Below are positions 27,740 to 36,348 of a DNA stretch of 64,000 nucleotides, one piece after another. Within the stretch, counting starts at the first letter, position 1, and every line of letters begins with the position of its first letter. This DNA is from Sphingomonas kyeonggiensis. GTDB lineage: Bacteria; Pseudomonadota; Alphaproteobacteria; Sphingomonadales; Sphingomonadaceae. The position numbers and the translations under genes are program-made. The notes beneath the pieces are model-generated. The model was not told the DNA's origin and ran no database searches. It was given only the letters and a program-made list of their open reading frames with translations. The DNA lies in the NCBI RefSeq assembly GCF_014204495.1, contig NZ_JACHLN010000003.1, positions 806,001 through 870,000 on the forward strand. The letters run 5' to 3'.

Positions 27740-30087
27740 TCAGCCCTCGATCTTCGAGAAGTCGGCGACGTTGTTCACCGCGTCGCGGATGCGCGCGAGC
27801 AGGCCCAGGCGCATCTCGCGCTTGAACTCGTCCGGATCGACCACGGTGACATCGTCGAAGAACTTGTCGATCGGCGCGCGGAGCGAGGCGAGCGCAGCCA
27901 TCGCCGCTTCGTAATCCTCGGCCTCTACCGCAGCTTCTGCCTTGGGCTCGGCAGCGTCGAGCGCTTCGCGCAGCGCGGCCTCGGCGGGCTCGGCCTCGTA
28001 GATCTCGTTGTCCGCGACTTCGCCCGGCGCCCAGCTCTCCTTCTTGAGGATATTGGCGGCGCGCTTGTAGCCTGCGAGCAGGTTGCGGCCGTCCTCCGAA
28101 GTGACGAAGGACTGGAGCGCCTTCACCCGGGCGAGCAATCGAACGAGATCGTCTTCGCCACCCAGCGCGAACACCGCGTCGATCAGGTCGTGGCGGACGC
28201 CGGCTTCCTTCTGCTGGACCTTGAGGCGGTCGGCGAAGAAGTCGAGCACGTTCGGAGGGGTTTCGGCGGCCGCACTTACAAATACAGCTATCGACTCATC
28301 CTCTTCGCTTGGGCGGAAAGAGGGGCTACTTACGATAGCGGCTTCGATTTCCTGCTGCTGCTGAGGCGTGCTGGCTATTGCTCTCGCGGCCTTACTGGCA
28401 ACGGCTTGGCGTATGACCGCAAGCCGGGTACCGTAGTTCCGGGCATGCAACTTCGTTGCTTCGACCACGGCAGAATTCAACGCGAGCCTTAGTCCAGCTT
28501 CTTCAATCGTCCTGATTACCGCCAAGGACGCCCGTCGAAGCGCGAACGGATCGCGCGACCCAGTCGGCATCTCGCCGATTAGGAAAAATCCGGCAATCGT
28601 ATCCAGCTTGTCTGCGAGGCTCACCGCCACCGTCACCGGCGCGGTGGGGACATCATCTCCTTGGCCGACCGGCTTGTAGTGGTCGCGGATCGCTTCGGCG
28701 ACGGCTGCGGGCTCGCCCTGCGCGGCGGCGTAATAGCCGCCCATCAGGCCCTGGAGCTCGGGGAACTCGCCGACCATGCCGGTGACGAGATCGGCCTTGG
28801 CGAGGCGCGCCGCGCGCTCGGCCATATCCGCCAATTCCGTCATCCCGGCGGAAGCCGGGATCTCGTGCGGCTCCTGTCCCGCGCCATCGCCTGAGACCCC
28901 GGCTTTCGCCGGGGTGACGATATTGGATTCAACCAGCCAGCGCGCCAGCTTCGCGACGCGGTCGACCTTGTCGGCCACCGTGCCCAGCTTCTCGTGGAAG
29001 ACGATCTTCTCGAGCTTGGGGGTGAGGTCCTCGAGGCGGGTCTTGAGGTCGGTCTCGTAGAAGAAGCGCGCGTCCGAAAGGCGAGCGGCGAGGACCTTCT
29101 GGTTGCCCTCGACGATCTTCTCGCCACCGTCGGCGGCGTCGATGTTGGCCACGCAGACGAACGCGTTGGCGAGCTTGCCCGCAGCATCGCGGCAAACGAA
29201 ATACTTCTGGTTCACGCGCGCGGTGAGCTGGATCACTTCGGGCGGCACGTCGAGGAAGGCTTCGTCGAAGCGGCCGAGCAGCGGCATCGGCCATTCGGTG
29301 AGGCCGGCATTCTCGTAGAGCAGCCCCTCATCCTCGATCAGCGTCAGGCCCGCCTTTTGCGCAGCCATCTTGGCGCCCAGCGCGATGATGTTGCGGCGCT
29401 CGGCACCGTCGACGATCACGTGGCAGGCGCGCAGCTTCTCGATGTAATCGGCGGCCGAGCCGATCGTGATCCCGCCCGGGTGGTGGAAGCGGTGACCGAC
29501 CGTGACCGAGGCGCTCTTCACCCCGGCGATCTCGACCGGGACCAGCTTGTCGCCGAGCAGCGCGATGATGCCCTGGAGCGGACGCACCCAGCGCAGGCTT
29601 TCGGTCGAGGAGGAGGCAGCGCCCCAGCGCATCGACTTGGGCCAGGGGAAGGCGGTGATCGCGCTGGTGATCGCGCTGGCGAGCACCGAGCCGGCGACGA
29701 TGCCGGGGCGGTCGATCACCGCGAACAGCACCTTGTTGCCCTTGCCGTCGTCGCGCTCGACGAGCTGCTCGCGGCTGAGGCCGGTCGAGCGCAGGAAGCC
29801 CTCGATCGCCTGGGCCGGAGCATCGGCGCGGGGCCCCTTGCGCTCCTCGCTGGCGGCAGCGGTCATCGCCGCGACGCCGCGGACGATCAGCGCGAGGCGG
29901 CGCGGGGTGGCGTAGCTCTCGATGCTGGCGAACGGCAGGTTGAGCGCGTTGAGCCGCGCCTCGAACAGCGCGGCCAGATCGGCGCGCGCCTTTTCCTGCA
30001 TGCGCGCGGGAATTTCCTCCGAGCGGAGTTCGAGCAGGAAGTCTTCGGTCGAGGCGCCCGTGTTCGGAGTGCCGTCAATCTGCGCGC

Positions 30088-30091
<4 letters not shown>
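27740..30091 (-). CDS. glyS: Glycine-tRNA ligase, beta subunit
   Basis: This 783-residue subunit of the alpha2beta2 glycyl-tRNA synthetase binds and helps charge tRNA-Gly. The start ATG at 30091 overlaps the glyQ stop by 4 bp (ATGA). The N-terminus (FLLELRSEEIPARM), the HD-like core and the C-terminal anticodon region (FFDDVTVVDPDEFKREMRLG) are intact. It is unusual in two ways. Residues about 392-419 (including TPAKAGVSGDGAGQEPHE) are encoded by an in-frame family A palindromic repeat, and the stretch coded by 28261-28620 has clearly lower GC (about 58% by hand count) and different codon choice. The frame stays open throughout. Confidence 0.95.
28837..28918. repeat. Family A palindromic repeat inside glyS (in-frame)
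   Basis: This 82-bp element (CGTCATCCCGGCGGAAGCCG ... its complement) is almost the same as the intergenic copy at 31977-32052, apart from a 6-bp length difference and a few substitutions. It is translated as part of GlyS (residues about 392-419), where it extends the loop before ERAARLAKADLVTGMVGEF. Confidence 0.9.
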
Positions 30092-30981
<890 letters not shown>

Positions 30982-31062
30982 AGCCTTGCGCTTTGGCGTC
31001 TCCTCTCCTGACGGTCAATGCCGGTGCTGGATCGTGCAGGCTTTCGCGGCTACCGCTTCGGG

Positions 31063-31962
31063 ATGACCGGTAGCCAAGTGATCCGCCGCCTGATCCCCGC
31101 GCTGATGGCGCTAACCCTTTGGGGCTGCGGGCAGAAGGCGCCTGCCCCGGCCGAGAAGGCCGATCCGGCTTTGTGGGTGGTCAAGGACCACGACACCACC
31201 ATCTACCTGTTCGGCACCGTCCATGTCCTCAAGCCCGGCATCAACTGGTTCCAGGGCGGGCTCAAGCAGGCGTTCGACAAGGCCGACACGCTGGTGCTCG
31301 AACTGGTGATGCCGCCCGATGCCGAGATGCAGGCGATCGTCGCCGAGCTGGGCACCGCCGCCGGTGGCCCGCCGCTGACCGAGCAGCTGCCCGCCGCCGA
31401 GGCCGGGAAGATGCGCGCGGCGCTGCCCAAACTCGGCATGGCCGCCGATTCGCTCGACCGGGCCGAGCCGTGGCTGGCCGCGACGCTCCTGTCGGTGCTG
31501 CCGCTCAAGCAGCTGGGATATGACGACAAACAGGGCGCCGAGCTGACCCTGACCAATGCCGCCAAGGCCGCGGGCAAGAAGCTGGAGGGGCTGGAGACCG
31601 CGCGGCAGCAGCTGGGCTATTTCGACGCGCTGCCCCTGCCCGCCCAGCGCAAGCTGCTGGTCGAGACGATCGACGACCTGCCCGAGGCCGGCAGCAAGAT
31701 CGACCAGGCCGTCATCGCCTGGCGCAAGGGCGATGCCGATGGGCTGGCCCGGCTGGTCAATGCCGACATGGCCTCCGCCCCCGAAGTGACCGAGGCGCTG
31801 CTGGTTCGCCGCAACCGCAACTGGGCGGACTGGATTTCCCAGCGAATGGGGCAGCCTGGCACGGTGTTCGTCGCCGTGGGAGCCGGGCATCTGGCGGGGG
31901 ACCAGAGCGTGCAGGCGGAGCTGGCCAAGCGCGGGCTGAAGGTGGAGCGGGTTCGGTATTGA
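31063..31962 (+). CDS. TraB/GumN family lipoprotein
   Basis: This 299-residue protein starts at the ATG at 31063, which gives a lipoprotein signal peptide with the lipobox LTLWGC (Cys near residue 22). The TraB/GumN fold is shown by DTTIYLFGTVHVLKP (GTxH motif) and a C-terminal GTVFVAVGAGHLAGDQSV. Members are thought to be membrane-associated metalloprotease-like enzymes related to Tiki, but bacterial roles are mostly untested. An upstream in-frame ATG at 31018 would spoil the signal peptide. Confidence 0.88.
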   Translation: MTGSQVIRRLIPALMALTLWGCGQKAPAPAEKADPALWVVKDHDTTIYLFGTVHVLKPGINWFQGGLKQAFDKADTLVLELVMPPDAEMQAIVAELGTAAGGPPLTEQLPAAEAGKMRAALPKLGMAADSLDRAEPWLAATLLSVLPLKQLGYDDKQGAELTLTNAAKAAGKKLEGLETARQQLGYFDALPLPAQRKLLVETIDDLPEAGSKIDQAVIAWRKGDADGLARLVNADMASAPEVTEALLVRRNRNWADWISQRMGQPGTVFVAVGAGHLAGDQSVQAELAKRGLKVERVRY

Positions 31963-31976
31963 GCCCAGCCCATAAC

Positions 31977-32052
31977 CGTCATCCCGGCGAAAGCCGGGAT
32001 CTCGTGCCGTATCGCGCCTTCGCCTGAGATCCCGGCTTTCGCCGGGATGACG
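31977..32052. repeat. Family A palindromic repeat, paired copy (76 bp)
   Basis: CGTCATCCCGGCGAAAGCCG at the left and its complement at the right enclose a short unique core. It lies between the TraB-family gene and the ArsR-family gene. It is the closest relative of the copy inside glyS. Confidence 0.88.
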
Positions 32053-32120
32053 ACTGCACACATCATACGCCGAAGTGCGCAAAGGTTGCGCCGTGGCTTG
32101 ACTCCGGGCCGACTCATATT

Positions 32121-32154
32121 TAACTAGTAGGTTATATAGCCAAAAGGTTAGATA
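32121..32154. promoter_or_regulatory. AT-rich promoter/operator of the ArsR-SRPBCC operon
   Basis: An unusually AT-rich stretch sits directly before the ATG at 32154. TAAC (32121) and GTTA (32131) form an inverted pair, and AGGTTATATA and AGGTTAGATA form a direct repeat with 16-bp spacing. TATATA-like hexamers could serve as -10. Autoregulation by the ArsR protein is an inference. Confidence 0.45.
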
Positions 32155-32483
32155 TGGACGCCCTGAGCAACACCTTTGCCGCCCTGGCCGACCCGACCCG
32201 CCGCGCGATCCTGGCGCGGCTGGCGCTGGGGGAAGCGAATGTGGGGGAGCTGGCCCAGCCCTTTGCGATCAGTGGCCCGGCGGTGACCAAGCATCTCAAG
32301 GTGCTCGAACAGGCCGGGCTGATTTCGCGCAGCCGGGTGGCGCAGCAGCGGCCGGCGAAGCTGGAGCCCGAGGCGCTCAGGGCCGCGAGCGAGTGGCTGG
32401 GCGAATATCGCCGCTTCTGGGACGCGAAGTTCGACGACCTCGACGCCTATCTGGCGAAACTGCAGACGGGAGAGACGGAATGA
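32154..32483 (+). CDS. ArsR-family transcriptional regulator
   Basis: This 109-residue winged-helix repressor has the family opening TFAALADPTRRAILARLALG and the recognition-helix segment ISGPAVTKHLKVLEQAGLIS. There are no Cys residues, so it is not a metal sensor of the ArsR/SmtB metal class. It belongs to the subgroup paired with SRPBCC/AHSA1 proteins. Its stop overlaps the next start by 4 bp (ATGA), so the two form a coupled operon. The ligand is unknown. Confidence 0.92.
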   Translation: MDALSNTFAALADPTRRAILARLALGEANVGELAQPFAISGPAVTKHLKVLEQAGLISRSRVAQQRPAKLEPEALRAASEWLGEYRRFWDAKFDDLDAYLAKLQTGETE

Positions 32484-32956
32484 ACGCGAATGTTGGCATT
32501 GGCCGCGAAGTGACGATCGACCGCGTCTTTGCGGCGCCGCGCGAACTGGTCTTCGATTGCATGACGCGGAGCGAGCACCTCGAAAAATGGTGGGGCCCGC
32601 ACGGGTTCGACGTGCCGTTCTGCGAGAGCGATGCCCGCCCGGGTGGTAAAGTGCGCATCGATATGCGGGGACCGGAACCGTACGGTACCAACCCGGTGCA
32701 GGGCGAGTTCGAGGCGGTCGACCGGCCCGAACGGCTGGTGATGGTGCTGCGCGGCTTTCCCGGCGAGGACGGCAGCTGGGGGATCGAGCACCGCACCACC
32801 ATGGTCTTCACCGACGCACCGGGGGGCGGCACCCGCATGCAGATGTCGACGGTGGTACTGCAGGTGAGCGAGGCGCTGCTGCCGGCGCTCGACGGGATGC
32901 GCGAAGGGTGGAGCCAGAGCTTCGAGAAGCTGGAAACGCTGTTGCGCCAACTTTAG
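32480..32956 (+). CDS. SRPBCC / AHSA1-domain protein
   Basis: This 158-residue protein has a START-like hydrophobic-pocket fold of the AHSA1 type: FAAPRELVFDCMTRSEHLEK near the start, WWGPHGFDVPFCESDARPGG in the first third, and a C-terminal helix (DGMREGWSQSFEKLETLL). Such proteins bind small hydrophobic ligands; pairs with an ArsR repressor suggest a ligand-linked stress or detoxification unit. It is the second gene of that operon. The ligand cannot be inferred. Confidence 0.9.
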   Translation: MNANVGIGREVTIDRVFAAPRELVFDCMTRSEHLEKWWGPHGFDVPFCESDARPGGKVRIDMRGPEPYGTNPVQGEFEAVDRPERLVMVLRGFPGEDGSWGIEHRTTMVFTDAPGGGTRMQMSTVVLQVSEALLPALDGMREGWSQSFEKLETLLRQL

Positions 32957-32967
32957 GGACAACTATG

Positions 32968-33075
32968 CGTCATCCCCGCGAAAGCGGGGACCCATCTCCT
33001 GCCCGAGCAGCAACTTACATCGGTTGTATTTGCGGACGGTCCGGGAGATGGCCCCCCGCTTTCGCGGGGGTGACG
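32968..33075. repeat. Family A-related palindromic repeat (CCCCGCGAAAGCGGGG variant, 108 bp)
   Basis: Outer arms CGTCATCCCCGCGAAAGCGG and a near-complement (CCCCCGCTTTCGCGGGGGTG) enclose an inner inverted pair (CCATCTCC...GGAGATGG). It sits between the SRPBCC gene and rplY. Confidence 0.82.
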
Positions 33076-33205
33076 GTTATTGTGCGCATCACCACACACA
33101 ACCTTGCTTTCCCCTGCCCCCTCCGCTATGCGCGCGCCTTCCGTGCCAGGGTCATCCCTGGAGGCCTGGCCGGATTGAACTAACTTTAGCTGATTGGAAC
33201 GACAC

Positions 33206-33823
33206 ATGAGCGATACGCTTACGCTGTCGGCCGAGACGCGCGAGCAGGTTGGCAAGGGAGCCTCCCGCGAGCTTCGTCGTAATGGCCGCGTCCCCGCCGT
33301 GATCTACGGCAACAAGCAGGATCCGAAGAGCATCCACGTCGAGGAGCGCGAGCTCTATCGTCTGCTGATGACCGGGCACTTCTTCAATTCGGTCGTCATG
33401 ATCAATGGCGAGCGCACCCTGCCCAAGGACGTGGCTTTCGACCCCGTCACCGATCGTCCGGTGCACGCCGACTTCCTGCGCATCAGCGAGCACGCGACCG
33501 TGCACGTGAACGTGCCGATCGTCTTCGCTGACGAAGAGCTCGCTCCGGGCCTGAAGCGCGGTGGCGTGCTGAACGTCGTCCGTCACGAGCTCGACCTGGT
33601 CGTCGACGCCGCCGAGATCCCCAGCGAGATCACGATTTCGCTCAAGGGCCTCGAAGTCGGCGATTCGCTGCACATCTCGGCAGTGACCCTGCCGAAGGGT
33701 GCGACCTCGGCGATCACCGACCGCGACTTCACCATCGCGACCGTGGTTGCTCCGTCGGCGCTCAAGTCGAGCGAAGGCGACACGACCCAGACCGAAGCCG
33801 AAGGCGAGGAAGCCGGCGAGTAA
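33206..33823 (+). CDS. rplY: 50S ribosomal protein L25/general stress protein Ctc
   Basis: This 205-residue protein is the long, two-domain form of L25. The N-terminal domain (LSAETREQVGKGASRELRRN, VPAVIYGNK) binds 5S rRNA; the C-terminal TL5-like domain follows (residues about 95-185), ending in an acidic tail (EAEGEEAGE). The start is the ATG at 33206, four residues into the longest frame. A strong terminator follows, with pth beginning 81 bp after the stop. Confidence 0.95.
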   Translation: MSDTLTLSAETREQVGKGASRELRRNGRVPAVIYGNKQDPKSIHVEERELYRLLMTGHFFNSVVMINGERTLPKDVAFDPVTDRPVHADFLRISEHATVHVNVPIVFADEELAPGLKRGGVLNVVRHELDLVVDAAEIPSEITISLKGLEVGDSLHISAVTLPKGATSAITDRDFTIATVVAPSALKSSEGDTTQTEAEGEEAGE

Positions 33824-33850
33824 TCGCCCCCTCGAACTTACCGGTTCAAA

Positions 33851-33890
33851 AAATCGCCTCCGCATCCTAGGTGCGGAGGCGATTTTCGTT
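33851..33890 (+). terminator. Rho-independent terminator after rplY
   Basis: AAATCGCCTCCGCA pairs with TGCGGAGGCGATTT in a 14-bp stem with a 7-base loop, followed by TCGTTTTC. It lies between rplY and pth, so pth may be expressed by read-through or its own promoter. Confidence 0.85.
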
Positions 33891-33904
33891 TTCAGGAACA
33901 AGTG

Positions 33905-34474
33905 ATGCAGCTGTGGGTCGGCCTGGGCAATCCGGGCCCGCAATATGCGATGCACCGGCACAATGTGGGCTTCATGGCGGTGGACGCCATTGCCGAGACC
34001 TATGGCTTCACGCCCGAGAAGAAGCAGTTCCAGGGCTGGACCCGCGAGGGGCGGATCGGCAGCGAGAAGGTGATCCTGCTCAAGCCGGGCACCTTCATGA
34101 ACGAGAGCGGCCGTTCGGTGCGCGCGGCGATGGACTTCTACAAGCTGACGCCCGAGGACGTGACGCTGTTCCACGACGAGCTCGACCTGGTGCCGATGAA
34201 GGTGAAGGTGAAGCGCGGCGGCGGCACCGCGGGGCATAACGGCCTGCGCTCGACCGACAAGCATCTGGGGCCGGACTTCCGCCGCGTGCGGATCGGCATC
34301 GGCCATCCCGGGCACAAGGACCGGGTGCACGGCTATGTGCTGGGCAATTACGCCAAGAACGAGCTGGACCCGCTGGCCGACATGCTCGGCGCGATCGCGG
34401 CCGAGGCGAACTGGCTGGCGGCGGGGGACGATGTGCGGTTCATGAACGACGTGGCGATGCGGCTGCAGGACTGA
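33905..34474 (+). CDS. pth: Peptidyl-tRNA hydrolase
   Basis: This 189-residue enzyme releases tRNA from prematurely dropped peptidyl-tRNA. The N-terminus MQLWVGLGNPGPQY and HRHNVGFM place the catalytic His at residue 19 with Asn9 nearby. LLKPGTFMNESG, LFHDELDLVPMKVKVKRGGG and AGHNGLRS are family signatures. The ATG at 33905 is preferred; a GTG one codon upstream is possible. Confidence 0.96.
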   Translation: MQLWVGLGNPGPQYAMHRHNVGFMAVDAIAETYGFTPEKKQFQGWTREGRIGSEKVILLKPGTFMNESGRSVRAAMDFYKLTPEDVTLFHDELDLVPMKVKVKRGGGTAGHNGLRSTDKHLGPDFRRVRIGIGHPGHKDRVHGYVLGNYAKNELDPLADMLGAIAAEANWLAAGDDVRFMNDVAMRLQD

Positions 34475-34492
34475 TTGGCGGATAAAGCGGGA

Positions 34493-34511
34493 CCCCGGCT
34501 CAGGGCCGGGG
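34493..34511. repeat. Family A half-copy hairpin
   Basis: CCCCGGC and GCCGGGG around CTCAG form a short hairpin just after pth. A matching half-copy, differing by one loop base, lies at 36253-36271 on the far side of the next two genes. Confidence 0.6.
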
Positions 34512-34533
34512 TGACGGAAGTCAGCAAAGATGG

Positions 34534-34929
34534 TCAGCGGTCGTCGGCGAAGGTCTTCCACATGCGGCAGGAGGCGCTTTCGCGCGGGGCGGGGATCATT
34601 GCGCTCGAGGTGACGTCGCAGCCGGTGGCGCTGCAATGCACCTTGGTGCCCGCCAGCCAGCCCTTGTCGTTGCGGATCGAGGGGAAGCTGCGGGTATGGG
34701 TACCGATCGAGCCGCGCGGATAATCGTGGCTGCTGCCGATGCGGGCACGGCGGCAGCCGCGCAGGAGCTGGTACAGCCGGTCCTCCGCCTGATCGATGCT
34801 CGCACCCTGCACCGCAGCCTGGAGCGCGGCGCTGGGGATGTAATAGTCGAGCACGAAGAACAGGAAGACAGGCATCAAGACGATCGGGATCGTCACCATG
34901 CCGATGATGAACTTCTTCCCCTCGTCCAT
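34534..34929 (-). CDS. Hypothetical single-pass membrane protein
   Basis: This 131-residue protein starts at the ATG at 34929 and has one strong membrane segment (IIGMVTIPIVLMPVFLFFVL, residues 8-27). The periplasmic part has paired cysteines (LRGCRRARI, VHCSATGC) that might form a disulphide. An N-terminal MDEGKKF suggests the in-orientation at the cytoplasm. I do not recognise the family. It follows the JmjC-like gene on the same strand after 61 bp. Confidence 0.7.
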   Translation of the reverse strand: MDEGKKFIIGMVTIPIVLMPVFLFFVLDYYIPSAALQAAVQGASIDQAEDRLYQLLRGCRRARIGSSHDYPRGSIGTHTRSFPSIRNDKGWLAGTKVHCSATGCDVTSSAMIPAPRESASCRMWKTFADDR

Positions 34930-34990
34930 GACGCGAACATGCCGGCGCGGGCGTGAAGATTCGGCAAATATGCCGGCGACTGAGCCGCGA

Positions 34991-36178
34991 TCAGAGCTCC
35001 GGCCGATAGGGCTGGAGCAGGCCCAGCCGGACCAGCTGGGCGAGCAATGCGCCGATCTCGGCTTCGGGATGATGCGCGAAGCGGGCGCGGAGTTCCTGGA
35101 CGCTGACGGCCGGGCGGGACAGCGCATAGTCCGCGGCATCGGCGATCGGGCCGAGCAGCTGATCGCCGGCGCCGGTGCGCAGTGTCGCGCCCGTCTCCAG
35201 CCAGGCGACCGAGGCGGCCCGATCGGTGCGCGCGTAGAAATCGAGCATCGGCCGCTCGGGCAGCGCGAGGTCGCGGCCAGGGGCTGCGAGCTGGCGCTGG
35301 CGGAGCGTCACTTCCTCGAGCAGCGCGCGGCTGCGGGCGAGCTCGGAGAGTCGCGCGCCAAGCGCCGCGAGCTGGCCGGCAAGCGCCTGCCCGCCCTCGA
35401 TGCGGGCATCGGCGAGATAGGCGCGGAAGGCCGGCTCGCGCAGCGCCATGTCCTGGAGCAGCTCGAACAGCAGCTTGCCCGAATGCGGCGTGATGCCGAG
35501 CGTGAGGTGGAGCGATTCGGTGGAGCTGGCCAGCGCATCGTGGAAATAGCCGCGCGGGATGTAGAGCACATCGCCGGGGCGCAGCGTGACGTCCATCAGC
35601 ACCGGCCCCTTGGCGGCATCGATCCGCGCCTGGGCATCGTCGCCGGTCAGCGGCTCGAGCGGATTCTCGGCGCGATTGGCGTAGATCCGCCAGCGCTTCT
35701 CGCCGACGCAGTGGATCGCGAACACCTCGTGCAGGTCGCAGTGCGAGGCGAAGGCCTGGATGCCCTGGAAGGAGCAATAGAGATTGGCCTCGACCCGCGC
35801 CGAGAATTGCCGGGCGAGCGCATCGGTGAGCGCGCGAACCTCGGGCGCGACCTGCTCGACCGCATCGGCGACGAGGCTGGCGCCCATGGCCAGGAACATC
35901 TCGATCTTGGCCGGATCGGCGAACCGGCGGGTGCCGCCGCGGCCCGGAACCGCATCCATGTAGAAATCAGGCGCGACCGGCGCGCTGTTGAGCAGCAGCT
36001 TGATATGCTCCGGCCCCCAATGGGTCCGCACGCCGAGCAGCTGGTTGAGCCGTTCCCAGCCGATGACGGCCGCGCGGCCCGATCCCGCGGGCGCGGGAAT
36101 ATGGACCGGCTTGCGGCCCCAATAGTCGGCAAGGAAGTGCTCGGGCGCCAGCGGCGCGATCAGCTCGGCGAGTTCCAC
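34991..36178 (-). CDS. JmjC-like cupin protein, ribosomal oxygenase (RoxA/YcfD) type
   Basis: This 395-residue protein resembles 2-oxoglutarate/Fe(II) oxygenases that hydroxylate ribosomal proteins. The iron ligands appear as His145-x-Asp147 in ASHCDLHEVFAIH and the distal His213 in DVLYIPRGYFHDA. An N-terminal LAPEHFLADYWGRKPVHI matches the family opening, and a C-terminal winged-helix-like domain (PAVSVQELRARFAHHPEAEI) follows. In E. coli YcfD modifies an Arg of L16. The exact substrate here is inferred. Confidence 0.85.
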   Translation of the reverse strand: MELAELIAPLAPEHFLADYWGRKPVHIPAPAGSGRAAVIGWERLNQLLGVRTHWGPEHIKLLLNSAPVAPDFYMDAVPGRGGTRRFADPAKIEMFLAMGASLVADAVEQVAPEVRALTDALARQFSARVEANLYCSFQGIQAFASHCDLHEVFAIHCVGEKRWRIYANRAENPLEPLTGDDAQARIDAAKGPVLMDVTLRPGDVLYIPRGYFHDALASSTESLHLTLGITPHSGKLLFELLQDMALREPAFRAYLADARIEGGQALAGQLAALGARLSELARSRALLEEVTLRQRQLAAPGRDLALPERPMLDFYARTDRAASVAWLETGATLRTGAGDQLLGPIADAADYALSRPAVSVQELRARFAHHPEAEIGALLAQLVRLGLLQPYRPEL

Positions 36179-36252
36179 CGGGCGACGCTAGCGGGAGCGG
36201 ACGCCCTTTGTCGATGCCGTTGGCCGGCTTGCTTGACGAAGAAGAAGCGGGA

Positions 36253-36271
36253 CCCCGGCTCAAGGCCGGGG
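36253..36271. repeat. Family A half-copy hairpin
   Basis: CCCCGGC and GCCGGGG flank CTCAA. The surrounding GCGGGACCCCGGCTCA and CCGGGGTGACGGA are the same as at 34493-34511. Confidence 0.6.
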
Positions 36272-36294
36272 TGACGGAGAGCTGAGGACAAACA

Positions 36295-36322
36295 AAAAGG
36301 GACCCCGGCGAACCGGAGCCCC
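36295..36322 (-). terminator. Rho-independent terminator of the TbpB-like lipoprotein gene
   Basis: On the minus strand a 10-bp stem GGGGCTCCGG/CCGGGGTCCC (two G-U pairs) with a TTCG loop is followed by TTTTTGTTTG. It lies 26 bp after the lipoprotein stop. Confidence 0.8.
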
Positions 36323-36348
36323 TTTCCTGTTTTCGTAGCGTTGCCGGC

